Below, piece after piece: positions 36,451 through 47,330 of a stretch of 64,000 bases of DNA. Each line of letters begins with the position of its first letter. Within the stretch, counting starts at the first letter, position 1. Source of the DNA: Ophthalmolycus amberensis (lineage: Eukaryota > Chordata > Actinopteri > Perciformes > Zoarcidae); the NCBI GenBank assembly GCA_024529925.1, contig JAFEUB010000841.1, positions 954,501 through 1,018,500 of the forward strand, in the 5' to 3' direction. The notes below the pieces were generated by a model, which ran no database searches, was not told the DNA's origin, and was given only the letters and a program-made list of their open reading frames with translations. The translations under genes were made by a program, and so were the position numbers.

Positions 36451-36829
36451 CTTTACATTATAATATAATTGTCTTTTGAAGATGAACAGGACATTTTTCA
36501 GTTTCAAGTAATGACTGGGTTGTTACTTTCGGTGCTGCTTTAGTATTGATCATGTTTTATATTTGAGTGATACACATTTACCAACCCTGACCTCAGCCAG
36601 ACTACCATCAATACCTCCTACAGCACCATGACAACAGCTGCAGGCTCCACCAGAAAAAAAACAATCCAATACCGTAATTAGGCTGCCCGGAACCAGGACA
36701 AAATAGAGTGATCGTGTCTACCAAACAATTGCCTACTACATTGAGAGGTGTGTTCACATGCAACACAGGGCTTTTGGGAAGCTTGATGAGAGAGACTGAC
36801 TAGTGTGTGAATGTGTGTGTTGCAGGCGG

Positions 36830-36965
36830 ATGGTCAGTCAGGCAGCCATGCGAGGCCAGCGTGCGATTGAGAGCGAGTGCAGGTGCTGGACCCTGGCCGT
36901 CTGGCTCCTGGTGTCCCTGCTGGGGTCCCTCGTCTTGGTGGCCGTCAGTGTGCTGCTGCGACTCG
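36830..36965 (+). CDS. ssc4d: ssc4d first coding exon: signal peptide or signal anchor
   Basis: Acceptor GTTGCAG at 36825 implies an upstream non-coding exon. ATG 36830 is the first in-frame start; a second ATG lies at 36848. The short basic/acidic N-terminus is followed by a strongly hydrophobic run (TLAVWLLVSLLGSLVLVAVS). Because about 19 residues precede it and no obvious cleavage site follows, it could be a type II membrane anchor rather than a cleaved signal. Donor CTCG/GTGAGT, phase 1. Confidence 0.88.
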
Positions 36966-39900
36966 GTGAGTGGTGAGTGCGTGTGTTGGGGGGGGGGGGG
37001 TGGTCAAGGCCACTTGGTCCAAGCTGCCTGACTGTAGGAGTTCACCGTCTGTCGTGCAGAATGCTGCATGCGATCAGAGGGAACAACTCTATTTCTCTCT
37101 ATGTGGGCCCCATTTTGAGAAATTTTGTCAGACAATAATTTAGAAAAGACATATTGGAAACTGGAAGAGCCCACATACGCCCACGCTCACAGAATAGCTC
37201 AAACTCATGACAGAGACAGCTGGATTTGAAAATATGATTGCCAAGGTAAAGAACATTTCAAGTAGAACTGACCAAACATTACAGATTCACAATCTTCGAG
37301 GAGGTGTGGAATACTTGCAGATTTGTGTGTATATGTATATATGTATTAGGTATATGTGAAGCAATGTGTACATATGGGTGTACATGTGAATGTCCTTGTA
37401 GCTATTTAAGTGTTGAATATATTATTTTTATTACTGTCTGCGAAACCATTTTTTTGTATCCATGTCTAATGTTAATACGTTTAAATGAAAAAAAAAAAAA
37501 CGTATTCGAGTGTCGAAATCCAGTTTAAACTAAATGCTTTATTTTCATTTACGCTTTTTAAGTAATAACATCACGTGACATGTTTTCAAAGGACCGTTCT
37601 TTAATTACAAGTGTGGTGCATTGTCAGTGTTAAACAGAGCAATGTGAAATATATATGGAAAGGTAATAGGCCTGAAAGTTTGGTGCACTTGTTTCAAGTT
37701 CTCAACGGCAAGTGTCGGATTATTAAAGCATATCATTTCCTTGAAGGGGAATTTTTCATTCACTGGCTCAGGATCAGAGTTTGTTTGCCGAAAGATTGAA
37801 ACTGATTCCCAATCTTTATCTCAAGCTATGTCTGCTAATGTATCATGAAAAAAAACTCTGAAACACGATAGCAAATTGGATCGGTAGTTCTAAAATAAGG
37901 GCCATCAACATTTTGCTGGCCTCTCCAGTCCACAGACTGAATTCATTGTTAGACGCTTCATGTTCTAATAGTTGCTCAGAGGGAAACCGTTACCACGCCA
38001 TGAACTGAAACAGAATGCGACACATGAGTTGGTTTCTTGTGTGTCGGAGGTGAACCACACGTTCTGCAGGGCGTTCATAACGCTCAGGGACTGGGTGTGC
38101 CTGCAAGTGAGGTCCCTGTAGAGGAGTGCTTGTACGTCAACAGTTTCTGTCTGCCCTGTGTTTACCAGTGGCAGTTGGCTAAAAGCCCTGAAGAATTTTG
38201 AAGGATCAATTCTGCTCAATGGACAAATGTCAAGAGAGAGCAATTTATTCAACTGTGTTGTGTGTTGCTGTTGTCTCTTGATAGAGACAACAGAAATCCA
38301 AATGACGTGCCTTACTAACATTTTGTGTGTGTTTTCAAATTTCAGGAGACTTGAAAATAAACAGACGGGCTGTATCCAGTAAGTAATATTTAAGTTATTC
38401 GCGTTTTGCTGTTGAACTAGTTCAGGCCCTGAACTAGTAATAACCTGCATTAGCCTGCAAAAATAAGAGTTGGCAGCCATGCTAGTAGCTAAATGCTAAC
38501 GCCAACGTGCTGATATTTTATCATTGTGATCATTATTTTATCATGATTTAATCGCAAATTTAGGCACAAAAATATCAAACACACTGTTCCTTGGATAAAT
38601 GATGATATCTTAAAATGAATGAAAGAACGGGATTGTGTCTTAAAAACTGCAATTAAAAATAAATCGAGCCATGACAGACAACATTTTGCTATGCTGAGGA
38701 ACAAAGTGGTAAAGAAATTAAGAAAAGCTAAGGCAGATTTCTTCCTGACTATAATAGAAAAGGCAAGAGGTAATAGTAAAAAGATCTGGGATCAGTTACA
38801 CAAGCTAACGGGACATTTCAACAAAGTAAGGAAGCTGCAGCAACTTAACATAAATGGAAAGCTGTCAAATAACCCAGCGGAAATAGCAACAGCTTTCAAT
38901 CACTATTTCATTGATTCTGTAGCTACTATTGCTAAATGTTTCTCCCCTGAGAAAACACACGTCTGTACAGTAAATTCATTGGAGCCGACCTTCAGCATAA
39001 GAAATGTCACTCAATCAGAGGTCACAAGAATAATCAGGTCTCTTAAACCTTCCAAAGCAAAGGATGTATTTGGTATGGATACAGTTATGCTCAAAGAACT
39101 TAACACAACACTAACAGATCCCATCAACAAAATCATCAACCTCTCAATCTCTCTGAGCATGTTTCCCAGTGTTTGGAAGTCGGCTGCTGTTGTTCCAGTA
39201 TTCAAAGATGGAGATCCCCTTTCTACCTGTAATTACAGACCCATCAGTATCCTGCCAACAATATCAAAAGTTGCAGAGAAGTTGGTAGCTGAGCAAATAA
39301 TCTGCCATTTGAATACCAGTTCTTTTGCCCTACACCGAATGCAATTCGGCTTTAGAGCCAATTATTCTACTGAGACAGCCACCTGTTTCTTCACAGAAAA
39401 AAATCAAATTTCTAATGGACAAAGGGGGAGTTGTTGGAGTTGTGTTTCTTGATCTCAAGAAGGCATTTGACACTGTTAACCATAGCATTCTTTTGTCTAA
39501 GTTGCACGGCTACAATTTCTCCTCAGGTACACTGAAATGGATTGAATCGTATTTGCTAAATAGATCACAGTATGTCGAAATACAGAACTATCAATCTACC
39601 GCCCTACACTTGTCCACAGGCGTCCCACAAGGATCTGTCCTGGGCCCACTGCTGTTCTCTTTATATATCAATGATCTGCCATCAGCATGCCCTGACACCA
39701 ACATCCAAATGTATGCAGATGACACTGTGATTTACTTGCATGGTAGCAAAATGGGACAAGTGGCAAATGAACTCACTAACTCCATGGTTCATGTAACTGC
39801 ATGGTTAAAGCAAAGCTGTTTACAACTAAACATATCCAAAACAGTGTGTATGTTTTTTACCAAAACAAACTCTGTTAGTGTAGAGCCTGATGTTTTTGTA

Positions 39901-42900
39901 TCTGGGGAGAGGCTACGGGTTGTACCTGACTACAAGTATCTCGGAGTACTTTTTGATTCCAAATTGTCATTCAAATCTCAGGTGAAAAAGGTCTGTAACC
40001 GGGTCAAATTTAATCTATCAAATTTCAGGTTCACACGAAACTACATATCAACAGAGGCAGCTAAGACATACATGCTTGCTATGGTCAGTTTCCCACATCA
40101 CTTACTGTTTAACAACCTGGTCACAGGCTAGCACCACGACTCTGAAACCACTACAGTCATTGTATAAACGCACACTCAAAATCCTTGATAAAAAATCAGT
40201 TCGTTCTCATCATTACCCTATACTAACAAAATATAACTTGTTTAGTTGGGATAACATGATTAAATATGTGAATGTCTGTCTCATGTACAAGATTATACAT
40301 GGCTTGACCTCTCCTCCGCTCAAACAATTTGTGATCACAAGAACAACTGGTTATCGGCTCACAAGAGGAGCAGCAAGAGGGGATTGCATTATCCCACTCA
40401 GGAAAAGTGCTTTTAGTCATTCTGCATTTTCTGTACAAGCTGCACTACAATGGAACTCCATCCCAGTGACCATTAGAGAACTAGACACATACAGGTCATT
40501 TAAATCTCACTTACAGAAATGGTTAGTTAGTACTCAGCTCTGTCAGCACTAGATTGTAACTCTCTCTGTCTGTGTTGGAACTTCCCTCGATCTGTCTGTC
40601 ACCTTTCTGTCTTTCTTTAAAATGCCGGTCGACCGTCATATACCTGCATGCATGTCTTTTATTGTTGTTTAGCTGAGTGATTTGTCTGAGTGATTTATGT
40701 ATTTCACATACTCTGTATGCTTTTATGTTTTGGCTGGTGCCCTATGTGGTCTGAACAGGCCTCCTGTTGTGGTTTCAGTCTGTGTCTAGTGTTACAGGAA
40801 AATAGATATAGTAGATATAGAGTACAGTAACTATGGAAGGCCAAGAGCCTCCTTTCAACAAATAATTTGTACTCTCCCTCTGTCTCTCTCCGTATCCCCT
40901 CCTCCCTCCCGTTTCAGCCAATGGCGGGCAAACCCCCGAGAGGACGCAGTACCATGGTAAGCATGAGCGGGACGGCCACCTCCACCTCTACACCTGCCCA
41001 GACACTCATGTTGAGGGAAAACATGTCCAGGCCACGATATAAAAACACATCAGTGGCTGTCCGTGTGTCGGTGAAAGAGAGTACAGATCAGTGCCTGGGG
41101 CTTTTTAAACAAGGTCACTTTCCCAGCTCTCCATTTCCCTAATCCCCACTTATTTGTTACATGTAACCTCCCACCCTCCTGCATCCACCTCACTCTCTTC
41201 CAAGGAGTTATGTGGCTTATTGTGTGCCTTAACTTGGTAGGATTAGACTTTTTGCTGTTATTAGTCATTACATTAGAGGCATGCTGGTCTGTCTTCTCAT
41301 CTTTTTTCGCCCCCAAAACAGAATCATGTTGTTAAATTGTCCCTGAGTTTAAACACTAACGGCGAAACGCATCTAACAAATATTGTCCGCTTATCTCTCC
41401 AAAGTACAACTGGTGAATGGCCGCAACAGGTGTGAGGGTAGAGTCGAGGTGTTCTACAATAACTCATGGGGCACAGTGTGTGACGACGACTGGGATATGG
41501 TGGACGCCAACGTGGTGTGCTGGCAGATGGGCTGCGGAATGGCGGCGGGCAGAAGCTCTCAGTTCGGACAAGGCTCAGGGCTCATCCTGCTGGATAATGT
41601 GGACTGCAAAGGGAATGAAGAAGATCTCAGCCAGTGCCGCAGTCTGGGCTGGGGCGTCCACAACTGTTACCACTACGAGGATGTGGGTGTTACCTGCAGA
41701 GGTAATACCTAATAATAATACCTAATACCTGCAGACCTAATAATTCAAGTGTGCGTACTGGGGAAGTTGATTTACCTAAACAATTAAAAACTATCCGCTG
41801 AGGTACATACATCACTTTCCCAATGTAAGTCTATGGGGAAAAGTCTTTTTTTGGCCCCATGGCATCATGTGACGGACCAGGAAATTGTAATTACATTGTT
41901 TGGTCACTATGTAAAATTAACTTCAAACCCTAGCACTCCCCCTGGGATCTTGGGCTGGCCCAGGACAACATCCAATAAATGTCTGTAACTCACTGAGGAA
42001 AAGGTGTATTTTCCCAAATGTCCCAGGGAGCTCCAATACACATTTTACATTGCTCCAGAAAGAAAGGGTCGGTTCCCTTGAATCATATGGACTACACTTA
42101 CTTACTGAACGAATAAGCTCAGAATTGGCAAACATATCAAAATGTGACTTGGCTGAGGTTGTGGTGAATCATCTCTCCATGTGTGACCTCAGAAAGAGAA
42201 GAGGACAATGTGACTAAAATCCCTGCCTTCTTTCCATTTTTCTGCTAGAACCAGCGGTGGTGGGGGCAAAAGGATTTGTGGATCGCACCACGCCAGCCGC
42301 CCGGGAACTCCGGTTTACGTAAGTGCTGCCTGCTTTTATCGAAATTACACTGGTCGTCTGCCAGCCTGAAACGTCAGAGGGACACATGTCTTTTTTTTGT
42401 TTTTTTGAAGCATAAAGATAAATTGCCAATATCCAGTAACAAATACGGTAATTTTGAGATAATATACGATACAAGACTATTTGAAAAATGAATACTTGTA
42501 AACAGGATGTGTATAACTACAACCCCAGATAGGGAAACAGTAATAACTTGTGCAGTATACGTGAAAGGGGTCGCTTGTACAGTACACTAGTGATGAACCT
42601 CAGCACCAGACGGGAGGCAGGCAAAGTTACTGGCTGGCTGGAGAACAACTTTGAGCATTGAGCAGTGGAGACAAAAACAGAACTAAACTAGAGCGAATAT
42701 TGGACTTCATTCATCAAGTGGCCAGAAATATGCTTCAAAATGAATGCTTGCATTTTCTAACATGTTAGCCATATCAACCTTAAAAAATGTGATAAAATGT
42801 CAGTCGTTTTTTTCACAGCTTGTTTCCACTACCAAACAAATTTCAAAAACCTTGAAAGACTCAAACCACACCTGTATGTGACGTTAATCTTCAGCGAACA

Positions 42901-45290
42901 CGGCTGATGAAATTACTCGCCCACCTCTAAAAAGGGAATCATGCCAGGCTGATTTGCGTAAAGGTTTAAGGACAGTTGCTGCGTTGTCTGTTGAAATAAG
43001 TAGATCAGACCATTGTTCATGTGCTCGTTCCAATGTAACTTTAAAAAATGTGATACACTGTAGGGAATACTTAGAGAATATGTCATATATTCAGAGGAAT
43101 TGAACTTCAGACCAGCTTTTCTCTGCGTTCATTTCGATAACTTTTTTATGCTCTGGAATCAAATTCAGAAAAACACACACACACAAATCTATCAGACAGG
43201 TGATGCCAGATGTTACCACAAAATGCAGGGGCCAGGCTTTATTAAATAATGGATGGCTTATTTTGTCATTGCGCAGGTCCACAATGCAGAAATCACACAG
43301 CCAAGCGTATTTAGAAAATAGGTTTATCAAAGAAACGTAAATTGAATGGAGGGATATATTATATCAGTTTTGCAAAACCGTCATCACATTTTACACAAGA
43401 TCAAAAGCTTTTCAGCTCAGTAGAAACTATATTTAGGCAACAATACACCCCAAAAGGCCTCTTGAATTCCAGGCCGTCCTTATTGTTGGCTGGGTTTGCC
43501 TTTGTTGTGGTTGTTTTTTACCCTTAATTCCCAAGAGGAGACAAGAACAGAATTTTGTGAACAAGTGATGTAACTAGAAACCCACAGGGAGATGTAGTAA
43601 AGTCATCCCGATTAATGGGAGCACATTTTTAAAATGGACACATGAGATTGTCTATTGTTTTGGTTAGAGTGGTGTGTTTTTGTCTCGGCCGGGGCATAAT
43701 GACAACATCTTAGTGCTATATCAGATGTTCACTTCCCCGCTTCAGGAACCACAGAGGCCCACACCCTTCTCCTTACCCTGTATCAATGTCTGTTTGTCTT
43801 CAACACACATACACCAATCCTAGCAGTTATCCTAGCACATAATGAATTTCACAGAAATAAAGATTCTAATAGAATCAAGTCTTAAAAATATGTTGCAGAG
43901 AAATATGTATTCAACACCAGTCCCTATAATTCCCTCCCTCTCCATCTTGTTTTAGGAGACGGCACCATCCTTCTGATGGGTGGACAGAATGCCTGCCAGG
44001 GCCGGGTAGAGGTCTACCACCAGGGGGTCTGGGGGACAGTGTGTGATGATGACTGGGGCCTCACAAATGCCCAGGTGGTGTGCCAACAGATAGGCTGCGG
44101 CAGTGCCGTCTATGCACACACCAACTCCTATTTTGGCTACGGAACCGGCCAAATTCTCCTGGACAATGTCAACTGTCAAGGCACTGAGCAGGACCTGTCT
44201 ATATGCAAAAGCCTGGGCTGGGGCAAACACAACTGTGGCCACCATGAGGACGCTGGGGTCACCTGCATCGGTACACTGCGCTTAGTCATGGAATCTGAAT
44301 TAACACAAGTCGTACGGATATAAACTAGGAATCCTTATCGTTATTTAAACACATAACTACAAATAGCAATACTAAAGGTTTACAGCCATGCTAGCAGCTC
44401 TGTCGAGCTAAAAGCTAACGTCAGCGCGCCAACATGCTCACATTAATGATCCTAAGATGCGGATGTTAATCAGGTGGCATGTATGGTTTGCTATGTTCAG
44501 AATCATAGTTTAGTGAGCTAGCATGCTAAACACAGAGTACAGCTGAGGCTGATGGGAGGGCCATTAGTTGTTTGTTTTAGTATATGGTCATAAACCAAAG
44601 TACTAACAAAGTAAAATGTTGACCTCACAAAAGTTCCTACTGAGGGGGACAAAATACAAGATAACCATTGTTGAAATGTGAACCTCAATGCTGGAGCTAG
44701 AGGAACAGTCGGAGGATAACCAAAGTCAGTAGGGTGCATCCTCTGGGGACCATAAATCTGTACCAAATTTGAAGGCAGCCCATCCAACAGTTGCTAGCAT
44801 GGCTAAAACCTGCATAATAGCCATTTATTTACAGTGACTATTTACTGTGACATTTCTTCTGTCTATATTCAGTACTACAGATTATGACAACATTAGTTAT
44901 TAGTAGTTGTGGCAATACTAGTGGTTGTGCCAGCAGTAAGGTGGCATTAGAAATAATAGTGGAGATGATTAGCGTGACCACATGTAGAGAATAAGTCAGT
45001 TAGTAATGTTGAGGTATAATTATAAAAAGCTAAAATTTGAAAAGGTAATTAATTGATTCTCTGGAAATAGTGAATAAGGAGGATGAGATGAGTTTATAAT
45101 GGCAGTAGTATAGTCGTGGTTTGTGTGTTAGTAGCAAGCAGTAGTAGTTTCATGTAATTTAATTTCCATTTCTACCCACTTTAGGATCCACCACTGTACC
45201 TCCTTTGGTAACAGAAAACCAGAAACGGCTCGTGGTAACATATAACACTGAAGGTATATATCTATAATACACGTCGGACGTTTATCTGTC

Positions 45291-45328
<38 letters not shown>

Positions 45329-47110
45329 TTGCTAGTAGTAGTAGCATGTCCAATTTGCTTTTGCTAGATTCTTTTTTCCCCTGAATAAAATTGTGCATTT
45401 TGCCAAATGGCCAACAGGGAGAGCTATTTCTTCCCCATTCACTCCAGAGGTGTTACGCCACAGTGCCACGAGTCATGGTGGTAAAACTGTGTAACAGACA
45501 AACCTCACCACATTCATCAGGAACAGGTCTGTCACGCTGGGGTATGGAGACACATTAGCTATCTAATCATGCATCTCATCTTCCCTCCAGCAACAGAAAA
45601 CATTCCAGTCACCACAAGACCAACAACAACAACTGTTACCACTGTCCAGACAAAAGGTAACAATTATAAACTTTAAACACAATTACAGGACGTTTTAATA
45701 TTGGACTAACCAGGGAATATTACAGCACTTATGCAATTGTGGGGAAAGAGCCACTGCGATGATGTATCCGTCTCTATATTCCTGTGCAGGCAGACCAGCC
45801 ATTCGTGTGATGAACGGTAACAGTAGCTGCCAGGGTCGTGTAGAGGTCCTCTACAAAACTGTTTGGGGGACGGTGTGCGACGACGACTGGGACATCATCA
45901 ACGCCAACGTGGCGTGCCGGCAGCTGGGCTGTGGCAAAGCTATCACTTTCAAGGCCCACTTCGGCTACGGTTTTGGTCCGATCCTGCTGGACAACGTGGA
46001 TTGTAGCGGCATAGAACAGCAGCTGTCCGACTGCTTCAACCTGGGCTGGGGTCAGCACAACTGTGGCCATCATGAGGATGTCGGAATTATCTGTGCACGT
46101 AAGTCTGGACCTCTCTATCACCATGTGGGGCCACAGCAGGCCCCATCAGACACACATTCGTGACAGAGCACATATACCGGGCTTGAACGTTGGGAAATGT
46201 CTGCATCGCAAATCGCTATCTTAAGTCATCAATTCCACTGAAAGTTCATACTTCCTTTGTATCTGCTCGTCTGTGCTCGCCCTGCTGAGCTGTCCAGTTG
46301 CAATGCACGATTGTAGTACTCTGAGGAGGAGACGGCCCAGAGAGCATTACAAATACAGGGGATGAGTCAACGCACAACAACGCACTGCCTCCCTTCAGGC
46401 CAAATTCCACTTCTTCAAGGCTAAATCAAAAGCACATACAGACTCCCCTTTACTGAGACCCTTGGTCAATCAGAAAATATGATTACATGTCTTTTCTAAA
46501 GAAGTGGATTTTAATCAGTTGTCTTTCGGAGTTATTGGCAAACAGTTGTTGAAATTGCTAAACAATGTTGCTGCAAAGTGTGTCTCTGAATTGTAGAATT
46601 ATTCTGCTTTCCTCAGCTTTTGAATTCTTGATTGCAAATATACGCGACTTCCCAGTAACAGAAAGCATACCTGCCACCACCACGCCTCCCTCTGAAGGTA
46701 GGTTAAATATATCTTCAACTAGCACAACAACAACAAAAAACGAACCCATTTCCTCAGGACTGGGTCTCACGTGATTCTTTTTTGTTTTCGCAGGAATGGT
46801 GAGACTGGTGGATGGCCAGCACCAATGCGAGGGTCGGGTGGAGATGTACTCAGATTCTGGATGGGGCACAGTGTGCGACGATGCTTGGGACCTCCCCGAC
46901 GCTCGGGTCGTGTGTCGCCAGCTGGACTGCGGCGAGGCCATGGCGGCTTGGGGAGAGGCGTTCTTCGGGCCCGGCTCAGGGACAATCCTGCTGGACAATC
47001 TCAAGTGCAGTGGCGCGGAGGCCTCCCTGCAGGAGTGCTCCCATATATCCTGGAGTGTGCACAACTGTGACCATTCTGAAGATGCTAGCGTCACCTGCTC
47101 GCTGTCGTGA
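36830..47110 (+). CDS. ssc4d: Scavenger receptor with four SRCR domains (SSC4D)
   Basis: Nine exons join in frame to 542 codons: 36830-36965, 40918-40956, 41405-41701, 43956-44270, 45185-45253, 45591-45656, 45790-46098, 46617-46697 and 46794-47110. All junctions are phase 1, as is usual for SRCR genes. Order: a 19-residue N-terminus, a hydrophobic segment (about 20-43), then four SRCR domains, the last three separated by Thr-rich linkers. Each SRCR has eight cysteines (group B). Human SSC4D has 575 residues, the same four-domain layout and matching motifs such as the ending CSHI.W..HNCDHSEDASV. Its role as a secreted or cell-surface pattern receptor is inferred from the family. The next gene, ywhag, is also its human neighbour. 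Confidence 0.92.
36966..40917 (+). other. ssc4d intron 1
   Basis: It is occupied mostly by a broken LINE (about 38540-40850). The remainder, 36,966-38,500, is AT-rich with a G run at 36987 and an A run near 37488. No further exon was recognised. Confidence 0.75.
38540..40850 (+). mobile_element. 5'-truncated, disabled LINE with reverse transcriptase
   Basis: The element lies in the same orientation as ssc4d. Frame 38619-39452 gives the region before and at the start of the RT domain (KKIWDQLHKLTG, NYRPISILPTISKVAEKL). Frame 39325-40131 gives the catalytic core (FLDLKKAFDTVNHS, GVPQGSVLGPLLFSLYIND, MYADDTVIYL). Frame 40076-40552 gives the C-terminal part ending AALQWNSIPV..LDTYRSFKSHL. The frames belong to one protein broken by a TGA at 38616-38618 and two frameshifts, one near an A run at 39403-39409 and one near 40085. 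The clade within the CR1/L2/Jockey group is not resolved. No endonuclease is left. Confidence 0.9.
40918..40956 (+). CDS. ssc4d: ssc4d exon 2 (juxtamembrane, 13 codons)
   Basis: Acceptor CCCGTTTCAG, donor CATG/GTAAGC, 39 nt, phase 1 to 1. It encodes ANGGQTPERTQYH, a polar stalk between the hydrophobic segment and SRCR1. Confidence 0.8.
41405..41701 (+). CDS. ssc4d: ssc4d SRCR domain 1
   Basis: One exon holds one domain: 297 nt, phase 1 to 1. It starts VQLVNGRNRCEGRVEVF and carries the SRCR core WGTVCDDDWD, ANVVCWQMGCG, ILLDNVDC and HNCYHYEDVGVTC. Eight Cys. The HYEDV variant matches domain 1 of human SSC4D (FHYEDV). Confidence 0.96.
42249..42318 (+). other. Candidate cassette exon that breaks the ssc4d frame
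   Basis: A 70-nt stretch has a strong acceptor (TTTTTCTGCTAG) and a perfect donor (TTTAC/GTAAGT). It is open in phase 1 and would encode EPAVVGAKGFVDRTTPAAREL, plausible as an SRCR linker. It ends in phase 2, while SRCR2 starts in phase 1, so inclusion would stop translation at 44044-44046. It is either a poison exon, an exon with an unseen partner of length 3n+2, or a decoy. Confidence 0.45.
42319..43955 (+). other. ssc4d intron between SRCR1 and SRCR2
   Basis: No second linker exon could be placed with confidence. About 42,660-42,790 (CTAGAGCGAATATTGGACTT) is a dispersed repeat related to 31,470-32,180. The rest is AT-rich. Confidence 0.6.
43956..44270 (+). CDS. ssc4d: ssc4d SRCR domain 2
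   Basis: Acceptor TTGTTTTAG, donor ATCG/GTACAC, 315 nt, phase 1 to 1. The core reads NACQGRVEVYHQGVWGTVCD, then VVCQQIGCGSAVYAHTNSYF, GYGTGQILLDNVNC and HNCGHHEDAGVTC. Human domain 2 has the near-identical FFGYGTGHILLDNV and HNCGHHEDAG. Confidence 0.96.
44383..44810. repeat. Dispersed teleost repeat copy
   Basis: It starts CAGCCATGCTAGCAGCTCTG and includes GGTCATAAACCAAAGTACTA and CATCCTCTGGGGACCATAAA. It shares these blocks with 60424-61215 and, at its 5' end, with about 38,474-38,515. It lies in the intron between SRCR2 and the first linker exon. Class unknown. Confidence 0.7.
45185..45253 (+). CDS. ssc4d: ssc4d linker exon A (23 codons)
   Basis: Acceptor CCCACTTTAG, donor GAAG/GTATAT, 69 nt, phase 1 to 1. 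It encodes a Thr/Val/Pro-rich linker beginning GSTTVPPLVTENQKR. Human SSC4D also has a linker between domains 2 and 3, but it is not conserved in sequence. Confidence 0.78.
45295..45325. repeat. (CA)n microsatellite
   Basis: About 15 CA units in the ssc4d intron between linker exons A and B. Confidence 0.95.
45591..45656 (+). CDS. ssc4d: ssc4d linker exon B (22 codons)
   Basis: Acceptor TTCCCTCCAG, donor AAAG/GTAACA, 66 nt, phase 1 to 1. It encodes ATENIPVTTRPTTTTVTTVQ and so on, a mucin-like Thr-rich segment likely to be O-glycosylated. Confidence 0.8.
45790..46098 (+). CDS. ssc4d: ssc4d SRCR domain 3
   Basis: Acceptor CCTGTGCAG, donor GCAC/GTAAGT, 309 nt, phase 1 to 1. The core includes NSSCQGRVEVLYKTVWGTVC, ANVACRQLGCG, HFGYGFGPILLDNVDC, LSDCFNLGWGQHNCGHHEDV. 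Human domain 3 has the same LSDCF.LGWGQHNCGHHEDA signature. Confidence 0.96.
46617..46697 (+). CDS. ssc4d: ssc4d linker exon C (27 codons)
   Basis: Acceptor GCTTTCCTCAG, donor GAAG/GTAGGT, 81 nt, phase 1 to 1. It encodes a linker ending in a Thr/Pro-rich ESIPATTTPPSE between SRCR3 and SRCR4. Confidence 0.75.
46794..47110 (+). CDS. ssc4d: ssc4d SRCR domain 4 and stop
   Basis: Acceptor GTTTTCGCAG; the frame ends with TGA at 47108-47110, four residues after the last Cys. The core includes HQCEGRVEMYSDSGWGTVCD, RQLDCGEAMAAWGEAFFGPG, ILLDNLKC and HISWSVHNCDHSEDASVTC. Ending right after the fourth SRCR, without transmembrane segment or cytoplasmic tail, matches human SSC4D. Confidence 0.96.
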
Positions 47111-47306
47111 TTTCAGCAGAACCACACTCCCATCTCCACCATGGGTCGGAGGTGGGCGTACCAACCTGGGACTTGTATATTATTATGTAAATAACAGCTT
47201 CCACATTGCTGAAGGAATACTCTACCACCAACAACATGCAAAATAACTAATGTGACAGTATATAATTACATACTATAAACTATCTATGCCTATTAAGCAC
47301 TTTATA

Positions 47307-47312
47307 AATAAA
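47307..47312 (+). terminator. Polyadenylation signal of ssc4d
   Basis: AATAAA lies about 197 nt after the stop codon. It implies a short 3' UTR ending near 47,330. A further AATAAA at 47696-47701 is a possible distal site. Confidence 0.7.
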
Positions 47313-47330
47313 TATGACATAAAATACAAT

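Noticed and set aside
37965..38480. 171-codon minus-strand frame in ssc4d intron 1
   Set aside because: No recognised domain and no splice or promoter support. It sits just upstream of a LINE and may be chance or unrecognised repeat.
46558..47094. 178-codon minus-strand frame
   Set aside because: Antisense shadow of the ssc4d SRCR4 exon, which has clear domain motifs and splice sites on the plus strand. The same applies to 45774-46124 and 43952-44245.
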